From Carya illinoinensis (lineage: Eukaryota > Streptophyta > Magnoliopsida > Fagales > Juglandaceae), in the NCBI RefSeq assembly GCF_018687715.1, contig NC_056766.1:42200933-42264932 (forward strand): a stretch of DNA of 64,000 nucleotides, given 5' to 3'. Shown here piece after piece: positions 36,185-47,939 of this stretch. Positions within the stretch are counted from its first letter, which is position 1, and the number at the start of each line of letters is the position of its first letter. The position numbers were made by a program, and so were the translations under genes. Below the pieces are notes generated by a model, which saw only the letters and a program-made list of their open reading frames with translations, ran no database searches and was not told the DNA's origin.

Positions 36185-38275
36185 AGACTATTTTATTACT
36201 ATTCACTATTATTTACAAATAAATTTCTAATACTCATGAATAATTTATTATTATTTTTTATTACTATTTATTAACTTTTTATTACTATTTATAATTAATC
36301 TAAGATCAAAATGTAGCTTTACGATCAAGCAAATGGGCACGAATTTCAATCAAACCAAGTTTGCTCTATGGAAACCTTAGTTCGCACAATAGCACCTCAG
36401 CCCCATGAGACCCATCCTATTCTTAATCACGCGATAACTTTTGAGGTCAAAGTGTTGTCCTACCTATAAAACCCAACAATCTTTGATGCTACTCTCCTTT
36501 TGATAATGTTGTTTTGAATTTTGCCTATTTTGTCGTTTTGGATTCTTCCCCACATTCTTGTTAGCCTGTCGTTATTCAGGAAACGGGAAGTAGGTAAAAG
36601 GAAGAAGACACATGCCGCATGATAGAGGCTGATTAATGTATTTTGATCCCATTCTTTCACATCTTCCAAAGTGTTCTTTGGAGCCTGATAAATATTAAAA
36701 ACAATGAAGCATTTGCCTACGTTGGAAACCCTCGAGTTGGTCACGATTTGACATAAAACTTCCTTTTTATGGTCATATTCTGGCTTTTTGGGACTCAAGG
36801 TCAAAAAAATAAGCTATTCTGTCAACATCAGTACAGGTCCAAGAATAAAGATCCTACTTCTTTTGTTTTTTTAACCTAAAAACAGAGAGAGATGCGCATA
36901 GGAAAGTGATTGCAATGATTTATGTCATTACAAATAAAAATACGTAACCATGGTTGTTGTTGCTAAACTCATGATTGATGGCCTCGAATTGAGGGTAAGT
37001 TCCGTGTAGCAGTTGAGGCATCAAGCTCACAAAGTCATCGTTGGCTGCCGTGGCACAGCTGTATCAGCATCGTTTGCGGCACAGATGGCTAGAGCATGAG
37101 CGTGGCCAGCAAGCTATAAGCTCGATCATTTCGGCGTTTGTCTGCATCTCTCAGATCAGCAAACCACCATGCAACTTGCATCATCTTTGATAATCTCACG
37201 TCAAAATGATAAATAATAATAATAATAATAAAATGGAAGATAATATATATTCTTCAGATTTTTACGTGCAAAAGGATTGCATGATCTTAACATGCATTCA
37301 TGTTCGATCTTTTGGTAGCTAGTCTTCGCATCATGTTTAGTTTTTGAAAAATATTACGATTAGTAAATTAAGTCGAGCGATCAGTTTATGGATTTATTTT
37401 TATAAAAAAAATTTTAATAAAAACATTTCTTTTAATTTAAAAAGTAATTAGGACACTTTTAAATTCCAACAATTCAACATTGTTGTAATTTTCAATCAAA
37501 CATGAATATTCTTTTTGCATTCTAACACTAAAGTTTATTCTTTGTCCCCTCACATGTAGTTTCATAATTACAAATCAAATTGGTTGATCATAGATGAACT
37601 AATATTAGTTGACTGTCCTTTTTTTTTTTTCCTTTTTTGTAATGATGTTTTGGAAATATTTTCTCACCCTTTATCTTATAATTTTTTTATTTAAATTAAT
37701 GCATAAATGATTTAAAAAAAGACAAGAAATGAATATACTAAGATTATGTCAGCTCTTACATTATAGATCGATTGAGTTACAGACTTGTAGAAAATCTTGA
37801 ATGTGTTAAAAGTCTCAATTTTTTTTTTTATTAGCATTAGGTGTATGAGAACAGATTGTCAACTAATCTCAAAGATACATAAGCTCTCAACAAAAAATTT
37901 TCGACAAGTACATTTCGAATACTTCAATAAAATAATTTTTCATCCGAGATAGATATTACATGTATCTTATATATTTTCTTTACTAATCCCGATTTGCGAT
38001 ATTTAAAATTAAGAATTTAAAAAATATTCTCGCAATAAATATTTTATTAATGTATTTTTTTATTTCATAGTTGTATACTATATAGTTGTCGATGTGAGTC
38101 TTTATTTATTTATTTCAATATGCGTATGGTGTAGAATTATTGAGGGTAATTTTTTTTTTTCGCCAATACTATCAAGAGTCCAACTAATTATATAATATTT
38201 TTTTATGATTAAATTCTAAATTTTCTTATATGTAATAAAAAAAAAAAAAAAAAAAAAAAGTTTCTAGAGCCGATT
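36185..38275. other. Gene-free region with a small GC-richer island
   Basis: Mostly AT-rich. A 115-codon open frame on the minus strand (36804-36460, beginning MTLSPKKPEYDHKKE) matches nothing I know. A GC-richer island lies at about 36940-37200. An (AAT)n microsatellite is at about 37208-37230, and an A22 run at about 38239-38260. Confidence 0.4.
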
Positions 38276-38299
38276 TCTCTCTCTTCAAACTCTGTTGTC

Positions 38300-38522
38300 C
38301 ACGTGCCGGCAAGGGATACCCGTCGGTGACAACATACCATCATCGGATCTTCTTCCACGTGTCTGACCAGACCAAACCCCGCCGTCGTTTAAAACGACCA
38401 GGGACCCACATTAATATCCATTAAATTCATACGTGTCTGCCAGCGCATGCTCACACATTCTCAGCCTGAATGACGAAACTAGTCTCGCTTTTGTACGCGC
38501 ATATAATGATTGTATACGTGTA
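38300..38522 (+). promoter_or_regulatory. Cluster of ACGTG-core (G-box/ABRE-like) elements upstream of the ASG1-like gene
   Basis: CACGTG is at 38300-38305, CCACGTGTC at 38355-38363, TACGTGTC at 38430-38437 and TACGTGTA at 38515-38522. All lie within about 450 bp of the start codon. ACGTG cores are bound by bZIP factors in ABA and stress responses. Confidence 0.5.
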
Positions 38523-38745
38523 ACGAATAGGATATTTCAGTAATTGAGCCGTGCTCGCCGTCCCTCTCTAAGCCCTTTAAAAGATGCCCTAGAATTTCCT
38601 TCGAGGGTTTGCAGAATCTCCGATTCCAATCCCTTTCTATTGAAAGCTAGCGCTTTTGTTGGGTTTCGTTGTGGATTTTGTTTTTTCTCATCTGGAAGTT
38701 TGATCTCCTTTGGATTCTGTTTTCACTCAGTAGGGGAAAGTTGGG

Positions 38746-41700
38746 ATGGTGCAGTTGATGAAATCCGCGAATCTAAAGCATGAGCCTGAAAAGAAGACAG
38801 CAGCGTGTCGTGAAAAGCCGCCGGTGAAGTTGGAGATCGAGGACTCGTTTGAAGAAGAGCATGGACCGCTCAATAAGCGGTCAAAGCCTTCTCAGGCTTT
38901 CACGGAGGTGTGGAGTCAATTTTGGTTTCTTTGGTTCCAATGAAAATGCGGGGAACAGTGGGAGAAATTGTGAAACTTCACTTTATATTTATATATTACC
39001 TGAGAACATTTAGTTTATATTTATAGAATACCTGAGAACGGCATCGAATTCATTAAATGAATCTCATGATCTCACCTCAAGTTGTTTTGATTACCTGAGA
39101 CTTAATCCGGAGCTGCATGGAATATTAAGAAGCTAAACGATGTCTTAGGGTTTGGTGATATGGTCGTTTTATTTTGCTATAAGAAAAGTTAGTTCTGAAT
39201 AATTAATGAGTTTACTTTTGTATGTGATTATCGGAAGGATTTCTTTGTTCTTTACAAACACAATGATCCAAGAGTAAATGGACAGGTCGATTATAAGAGA
39301 ATATCATGGTCAGTTTTATCCCTGGGAGATCGCAGGGAAAGCCATAAAACGTGGATATCCTATATATGACTTGATCTTGCTGGTTTTGTTTTCTGGTTTT
39401 AGTTATTGTGGTTTTTTGTATTTGGGAGAGAATAATAGAGGTTTTATCTGTATCTTCTTTTCCTGAGTGGCTTCATCTGTATTCGGTTGTAGTTAAGATT
39501 TCTTACTTGATTTGTTTGGACATCTTTTCTGGAATCTTTGTGATGAATTGTTTGGACATTTTTTCCGTTACTTTCAGTTGTAATTTGGATTCCGGTCCGC
39601 TAACATGTGATTTGGATATCCGAGAGATCTTGTGCCTTATAGCATTAATAGAGTATTTAATACTGTGAGAAATTTGCTGGGCAGCTATCAATACGGCGAT
39701 TATAAGGCCCACTTCTTGTGTTTATCTCTTTCCCCCTTTCCGCTCTAGATTCAGGAAAGATTTGTGTGGAGATCTGAATCCCTCTACATGGATCCGTTTC
39801 AAGACTCGTATCTTAATTTCTTTTTGGATGACTGGAACCTCTCCAAGGCAGAGCCTTTCGGACCCACCCATGCAGAGTAAATCCCGGTCCCGTGCACCGC
39901 ACCCTTGGAAGTTTCCCTATATAGAATTAGTTAAATCGCTAGATTTTCACCAGGTGGTGTGGCCCCAAAGGATTATTTGCACTCATGAGGTGTTGAACCT
40001 TGGACCTTAAAGGGAATGACACCCCAAGACCAGGACCTTCACCACTTGGGCCAACCCCTTGGGGTTTTGTATCTTAATTTCGAGATTTCATTATATTATT
40101 TGTGGTTTCTACTCAATTTACATGGGGTTATTGATATATTGATCTTGCTGAGGATTTCAAGAGCTTTGTTTATTGTTAATTTTTACTATCTGGATTAATA
40201 ACAGCGTTTAATTTTTGGGTCACCAAAGAAAAATTAAGAGCTTTCTTGCTTTCCACATTAATTCAAATTCTTATAATTCTTTCTTTGCACGACTTTGTTG
40301 ACCAATCAGCAATGGAGTTCTGAAAGTAACGCATCCCCTATCCCTCCTTCGCAATACAACCCGCTTGATGAGCCTAGCCCTTTGGGTTTGCGGCTGAGGA
40401 AAAGCCCATCGCTGTTAGATTTAATTGAAATGAAGCTTTCTCAAGGGAGTGGTTCTGGTACAGGAGATTTGCAGAGTGAAAGTTTTAGTGCAATGGCTAA
40501 AACGGAAAGTAAGGTTACCGCTGTATCAGGTACTACCGACAAACTGAAGGCTTCAAATTTTCCAGCTTCGCTTCTGAGGATCGGGAATTGGGAGGTATCC
40601 TCATTTTTTACTGTTTTACCTAAAAATTTGAAAAGGAAAACAGTATATCTGTTAACAATTTTGTGGGGCTATTATTCTGAGATGTTAGCAAATCTGACAG
40701 ATTCGTATAACTCTTAACATTTGCAGTATAAATCACGATACGAAGGCGATTTAGTGGCAAAGTGTTACTTTGCTAAGCATAAGCTTGTTTGGGAAGTTCT
40801 TGAAGGTGGTCTGAAAAGTAAAATAGAAATACAATGGTCAGATATAATGGCTCTGAAGGCGAATTGTCCCGATAATGGACCTGGTACATTAAATGTTGTG
40901 GTATGTATAGCCTTAATGTGTTTCCCCCTCTTTGTATCTGCTTCTGTGTCTGTATTTAAGTGGTCCGAGCCTTCATTAAAATACTAATGTCTGCACATGT
41001 ATAACCGGTTAATTCATACACCGGTGATCTCTTATGCAGTTGTCTAGACAGCCCCTTTTCTTCAGGGAAACCAACCCGCAGCCTAGAAAGCACACCTTAT
41101 GGCAGGCAACGGCAGATTTTACCGATGAGCAGGCTAGTATACACAGGTAATAGTAGTTTGGGTTTCTTCTCCATTCTCTCTTTACATTTGACAGCAAGAC
41201 TGCCAAAAACTGTGCTTTTGCTGCATTTTGTACAATTAAGACTCAGCTAGTATCATTTATGACAACTTGGTGGTATATGTATTTTTGGATGATATTTTAA
41301 TCTCTTTTCCATACTTCATTCAATATAACATGATTTTAGCTGGCTGAGGCTTCATGATTTCCTGATTTCCTGATTTTTCTTTTCTTTTCTTAATTAGGTG
41401 TTTCTCTTGTATACGGCTTGTGTACTTGGGCTATGCCTTCTGCATTTTTTTATAAAAATCTTTGCTCACTTATGAAAAGAAAAATTATTTTATCTTGTCT
41501 ATTGTTTCTTTCTTCAGCAATTTCCTCTTATAAATTTGATAATCTCATTTAGGAATCCTCTTTAGAAATTCATATGGGCATGATAGGGTGTCCCAGTTTG
41601 CCCAATTAGTACCCAGTTATCGCCTTCTGGTGTGTTTAGTCTTGTGCTTATTTTCCATCTAGTGCAGCTCTAACTGTTTAAACTAAATCATCAGGAGTCT

Positions 41701-43837
41701 CTCTCTCTCATGCCAACAACAAGCAACAAGACAGCAAGAGAGCATTTGTAGCAAAATTCATTTTGAGTTGCGCATTTATAACTTAGTTCCTTTAGAGAAC
41801 ACTTATTCATAATGACACAATTAGAATGTCTGCCTGCTCTTTTTTCTATTTTTAATGAGTATTATTAACTTCTCATTGAAAAGACCCTCTTTTAGTGTAT
41901 TAACTGCAACATTTTATCATATGTACTTATCCAAAACGGAAAAGAAAGAAATATATCGTTTGTGGCATGTTACCCAGACACCTTGCTCTTCAGACATTCC
42001 ATTTAAGTGATGCAATTGTTTATAGGATATTTAGTTTATGAGGCTTTATTGATGGAAAAGTTTTGATGTTGTGGGTGTATAGGCAACATTTTCTGCAATG
42101 CCCACTAGGCTCATTAAACAAGCATTTTGAAAAGCTTATCCAGTGTGACGTGCGCCTTAGCTTCTTAAGCCAACAGCCTGAGATAGTTTTGGATTCACCT
42201 TACTTTGAACCACGACCTTCTGTATTTGAAGGCCCTGAAGTATCTAAAGACCATAGTTTTGATCAAGTCGGTAGTGGTAGAGGACCCATGTCTGGTTTCC
42301 TGGATGTAGCATCATCGACTGCAACACAATCTTCTGCATTGAAGATTGGACAAAAACAGGATTCTGCCGGTTTGGCATTGGAAAATCAATCACAAGAAGC
42401 TCCATCCCCCAGTTCAGGTACAATGACAAGCTAGCACATTGTTAAGAACATGAGAATTGATATTTTTTACAATTTTTTTTTTTTTTTTGTAATTTAGCTG
42501 TGGGCGTTATTTTTCACGTTTTTTATTCACCTTATGATGAAAATGCTTTTGGCCTTGACTTTTTTGTGGTCAATTATGCTTTTTTATGATGCTACCAATC
42601 TCTCAAGTATTTGTTGAGTTGCAATATTAAAAGATGTCATATGGTTATCCAGTGTGATATAACTTATCCTGCTTTAGCCCCACTTCTATGATTTTTATAC
42701 TAGGTGAATTAATGAATGATATGCAAGCCATATAATGTATTATATTCTTGTCATTTTTCAATAAATACAACAACACAACATTGGTGATTAGGGACCTGCA
42801 TGCATGTTCTGAAGGCAATTTGATATCTTTATCTGATTTACTTAATGTCTTTTTATATTTTGTATAATATATAAGATGGCATTGACCTTTGTGCTATAAA
42901 TACCATTACAGAGTTCAGCAAAATGATACTAAATAAATTTTGAACTTTCAAAGCTAATTAAAGATTTCACATTTTGATTTTAATGCCTATTCATTTGACA
43001 ATTTCTCAGATTTGAGAAATGATTGTATTATGAAGTATGAACCTTTGGTTCTCCATTTAAATTCTTTTTGTGTTTCTGGAGACTGGAGGACTTCTGCCTA
43101 GTGCTAGGAGGTTGCTGACATTGCATGTTTTTGAGGGATATTTGTTATGGTTATGGGTTATGACTAATACTCGTTACATATACTGCCTCGTGTCAATTGG
43201 TTAATTGATTGCCTTGATCATGTTAGTGATGGACACTCGTGCAATTGAAGGTAATGGAAGTTCCGAAGTTGATTCCGCGGATCCAAGAAACTGGGACCAG
43301 ATAAAATTGACTGGGATCCATCCATCCATGTTGATGAGTGATTTAATGAGCCATATTGGACATTGTATCTCAGAACAGATGACTTCTGGAGCTATGCCCA
43401 CCACTGATGAAGGTTCAGAATACCATGGAATACTGGAGAACATTGCTCAGTACCTGCTCAATGACAATCAGTTTACGACCGCCTCTGATGATAAATCCCT
43501 CATGTCAAGGGTCAATTCCCTCTGCTGCCTTCTGCAGAAGGACACTGCTACAGTTCAGAATTCCCAGGGAAATGAGGAAAGTTGTGACGAGAGGCTCGAT
43601 GACGGAACAGTCGTTCAAGTTAAGCACAATCCTGAGCAAAGTCATGATAATAAACGTAGCTCTGATTGGAAGGTTTCTGAACAAGACACAAGGGATGTAT
43701 CTGGCAGCAGGCAGGTGCCAGCCATGTCGAGGAAAGACTCATTTGGGGACCTGCTGCATCATCTCCCTAGAATTGCATCCCTCCCAAAGTTCTTATTTAA
43801 CATTTCAGAAGAAGATGGTGACAGTCAATCCCCATAG
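38746..43837 (+). CDS. ASG1-like (TRF-like annotated) protein of unknown biochemical function, complete, 6 exons
   Basis: Exons 38746-38907, 40310-40594, 40727-40900, 41040-41146, 42083-42417 and 43227-43837 join in frame to 557 aa. The N-terminus is MVQLMKSANLKHEPEKK. The conserved core spans exons 2-5: SPLGLRLRKSPSLLDLIEMKL, FPASLLRIGNWEYKSRYEGD, LVAKCYFAKHKLVWEVLEGG, IQWSDIMALKANCPDNGPGT, RQPLFFRETNPQPRKHTLWQ, and QHFLQCPLGSLNKHFEKLIQ. I link it to Arabidopsis ALTERED SEED GERMINATION 1 (At2g24100) and its paralogue At4g30780, a stress-linked family. That link rests on memory of the core and of gene neighbours. The C-terminal exon is acidic and Ser-rich, ending in LPRIASLPKFLFNISEEDGDSQSP. 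Probably nuclear, but I see no known catalytic or DNA-binding motif. Confidence 0.85.
39808..39820 (+). repeat. SINE target-site duplication, left copy
   Basis: GTATCTTAATTTC, identical to 40069-40081. Confidence 0.9.
39821..40068 (-). mobile_element. tRNA-derived SINE (248 bp) in ASG1-like intron 1
   Basis: On the minus strand the element begins AAAACCCCAAGGGG. A pol III box A-like TTGGCCCAAGTGG follows (within 40038-40055), then a box B-like GGTTCAACACC (39989-39999), about 40 bp apart, as in tRNA-derived SINEs. It ends in CCAAAAA. A perfect 13-bp target duplication flanks it (39808-39820 and 40069-40081). It is antisense to the host gene. Confidence 0.85.
40069..40081 (+). repeat. SINE target-site duplication, right copy
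   Basis: GTATCTTAATTTC, matching 39808-39820. Confidence 0.9.
41385..41485 (+). mobile_element. LINE 3' tail fragment in ASG1-like intron 4
   Basis: TTAGGTGTTTCTCTTGTATAC, then TGTGTACTTGGGCTATGCC and a TCACTTATGAAAAG end, match the tail at 31265-31349. No convincing target duplication was seen. Confidence 0.6.
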
Positions 43838-44303
43838 TTCTCTTGTTAAACGTTCCAGAAATTTCAAGAATAAGCTAGATTGCAAAGTCTCTCTCCCTGT
43901 CCGTCTCCCTCATTGAAGATTTAGATGATGTTTAATATAAAATCTAATATCTCCAAAGAGGCGATTGTCTTTTACTTGAACCTTGGTGAGTTTTGGGATT
44001 CGGAAATTGGGTTTGATGATGAATCCTGCTCAAGTCCAGTGTAAAGATCTTTGTATTAGGTTTTGTAACTTCATTGTTACATGTCTCTTCGTCTCCTCTG
44101 AACAGCGCTCTATGTGATCTATTTGTACAATTCAATGCTAAAATCAATATATATTATGTTTCTTTGGTGATTTATCAAGCGTACCAACATGTTTTCTGAC
44201 GATTATGAGTAGTTATCGTCTAGGACGATCTTTCATTCACAAAAATTCCCCAATGTTGAGACGTTTAGGAGTTTTTCACTTCACATTTTTGTAAGTTTCT
44301 GTC

Positions 44304-44335
<32 letters not shown>

Positions 44336-44929
44336 TTACAAGCACTCATGGCAATCATGCAACTAAGTTTTCATATTGTAGGATAAATTTTATTAAAAAG
44401 GAAAGGGTGTTTATCATGGTATACAGAAAGTATACATGGAACTCACGCAAGGATAGTTTCATTCAAACAACAAAAGGACCCTCCCAAATTTAGGAGAGAA
44501 GAGGGCATTTTCATTTTGCTACGAGTTCCAACCTATCGAAAGTGCTGAAAAACTTGATGCACTTGTATTCCTTTCATCAAGGAAAGTGTTAAGGCGATAG
44601 AATGAGAGAATAAATATAGGTTAATGGTAACATTTCTCACAACTTATACACAAGTGAAACATCTATTTTTGATAAATAAGAACCACCTAAAGATCAAGAG
44701 CTGCATTGTATTTACATACATATATATATATATATATTTTTTTTTAATTTTTCAATAGAAAGGAGTAGCTATATGTACAAAGGGGAGATCAAACTTAATT
44801 GGATCATCAGCTGTACAAAGAGAAAATCAAGTTCAACTCCCAGCAAGTAGGCTTATTAACCTTTGATTGTTATATCAGATATGTACACTTTCCATTCTTC
44901 CATCACATCTTATCTGCCTCGAGCAGGGA
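43838..44929. other. Intergenic region between convergent ASG1-like and ATG11 genes
   Basis: This should contain both 3' UTRs. A (GA)n microsatellite is at 44309-44335 and an (AT)n-T tract at about 44718-44742. No gene was seen. Confidence 0.6.
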
Positions 44930-46901
44930 TCAGGAAGGAGATGGTGAATGAATGCTGGTATCAGGTAACATGGCTACTGTCACTACAAAGTATTCACAGC
45001 CAATGGGGAGACCGAAAGGGTTCGACGTTGATCCTGAATTCAAGGTCAACTGATCAGTCCCCATGTCAGAGGTCAGGTAATCAGTTTGATCCACTCTACC
45101 ATGCTCGGTCCGAGTTGGTATAGAAGGTATTGGCCTCACAGTTTGGCGTTCAATATGCACAATCTGCCCAACGATGTAGTCAGGTCGGCTTGGGAGATGG
45201 TCAGCAAACAAGGCCACGGATTCAGCAGACAAGTAGTAGTTTGAGCAGTTCCGATTGATTGCCTCATAGTGCCCAGCTGGCTTAAGAACAAATGCGGCAA
45301 TCTCGTGAACTTCCAAGTGGCCAAAAGATATTTTTTCCTTGTTTGCCTGTAGCAAAATTACAGCTGCTCATTAGTTTGTGGATCAATTGGAACAGCAGCC
45401 AGCCAACAAAACAATTTAATAGCAAAAAGGCCTCTGCCCATTAAACCATGAATAAAACACTCATTTTCCCCAAGACTATCCATGCTGAGATTGAAATGCA
45501 TTCAGTCACACTGCTTGCTTTTAAGATGTGAAACACCATTTTAAGTCAGTCCACGACGTTTAATTTTTTTTACAAGACCACTGAAAAAACCTAAAGAACG
45601 CCATGAACAAATCAATTAACAAGTTTACCTGCTTCTCAAGTTGATGCTTGGTGTACAACGTTTTAACCAGCTCTTTCTTATCTTCCAATTCCTTTTTAAG
45701 ATGTTCATTTGCAGCTTCAAACTTCAGGTACTTGCCAAGTAGCTCTTCACGGTGCCTCGACAAGAAACTAACTTTATCCGCAAGAACTCGGATGCATTTT
45801 CGAAAATCGGCAGTATCATCATCTTCATTGTCATTAATGGAACTGAAACAATTCAAATCAAGAACAGAACACCCACAATCATCAAACGGCTCATTGCATC
45901 AACACCACATAAATATCCAGAAAAAAACAATCTTTATTTTAATAGAATTTCTCTTGCACCAACTAGCACAGGACAACAAACTAAACTCTCATTTCATCAT
46001 AAAGCTGTTTTCAGAATTATTTATTAAATCAGAAAGTTGTAATCTTAACAATTGATAATCAATTGTTTTAGAAGAGGCACTTATCACCCTCTGTCTAATG
46101 CCCTCTCCCCTTCTTTTGGCTCACAACTTGATAAACAGACTTTAGTGTAAGGACGACAATTGAAGTAGTTGCATAATAAAGTGCAGTGAGATATCCACAA
46201 TGCTTCTGGAGGATTTTTATAATCCTCCTATTCAGCAGGGGTTGAGAAGGGATGGGGAGGAGTGCCGACATAGACTTTACACATGCACAAAGCTGAGTAT
46301 GCTGGAAAGGGACTCACTTGGCCAAAGATTGTGATAAAATATGCAAGGAATCTGCAAAAGCAGCCACTCCACCCTGTGCATCAACACACTTTCGAAGTCT
46401 TTCAAAAACACCATGCATTTTCAAAGCAGATACACGCAGAGCACTATACTCTGAAGCCCTCCGGTCCGCTGCACAAAGATGGGTCTGGGCTTCCTCTCTG
46501 GCTTCGTGCAAACAGTTCTCCAAGTGTGCACAATTCATCTGTCATGCAGGGGAAAAACTACTAAGAAAACATAGATGCCAATTGGATAAAATTTTCAAAT
46601 GCATGCTTCTCTACGAGAGGAGCAAAATGAAGTTGAATAAACCATTAATTGGAGACACTAAATAGCACAACCAGGCCTTTAAATTTCATGATATAAAGCA
46701 TTATCAATTTCCCCTTCCATCTAAATGTCATATAACAATTATACATGACATTTTGTGTTGATACTGAGTTAGAAATAAAGTGGAAAATTTTTAAATTATC
46801 ATTGGCCTGAAGAGTGAAAAAAAAATAAAAAATAAAAAAATAAAAAAACCCAATCAAAGGAGGTGGTGACTACGTCTGCTGAATAGTTTCTTGGTTAAAG
46901 A

Positions 46902-46932
<31 letters not shown>

Positions 46933-47864
46933 AACTCTCGACTCTGGTTCATGCAAAGATAACAGCCACTGAGGCCACAGGGTTTATTTTGCTTTCCTTT
47001 TTTCCCATTAATACCCTTACCGCAACTATTGTTGTTGTTGCTGCTGCTGCTACTAAGGGCAGAGGATTGCTGAGCTGTTTAGCTTCAACAAAGGACAGAC
47101 TGATTTTTGCATGCATCTCCTCCCGATGAATATGTAGTAAAATAGTTTTGTCTAACTGAGCTACTCCTCCATCCATTATTGTCCAACTCAGGTACCTAAA
47201 AACTTCAGGTCATCTCTAGTATAAATGTTCCCACAAGGAAAAAGCCATAGAACAACTAAAGTCAGCTGAAGAGAGTTTGTAATTTATAAACTTAACCCTC
47301 AAGTTTTGTCAGACTCAGGAAATATTGAACAAGATCTCTAGGATTGACTATGTAGCTCCTTGCCTCTCTTAACATATCTAGTTCTATGTGAATTCTACCA
47401 TCCCTCTTATGAAAAAAAAAATGGCAAAGTCAGAGAAGAGGTTGCATTCTAAGCTGCATTTCACACTGCTACTGCAACCAAGCCTAACCTTGTCATAGAA
47501 AGTTCACACAAGTATGCAGCATGTAAAGCTCCAGTATTTCTACATGCCACAACACCAAATCTTCAGGGTACCATTAGAACTGGTGCATATACAAAACTTT
47601 AATTTCCAGAGTCATCCTAACAACTTTGCATCTATGTGGGGTCTGGACACTCTATACCATATTTACCAGCATAAATCAACTAGTTACTTACATTTAAAGT
47701 AATTATACTGTGCTAAGAGATATAAATAAGTTTAGTCTTGTAAATCTCACAGATAACAACTTTAGAACTCCATAGATAGTGTACTTATTTTTAAAAAAAA
47801 AAAAAAAAAAAGGAACTCCATAGATAGTGTATATAATGAGGGGAATGGAATCATAGGAAACCTG

Positions 47865-47939
<75 letters not shown>

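Noticed and set aside
38544..38783. Upstream ORF overlapping the ASG1-like start codon
   Set aside because: It begins with TTG, not ATG, so it is not a credible uORF.
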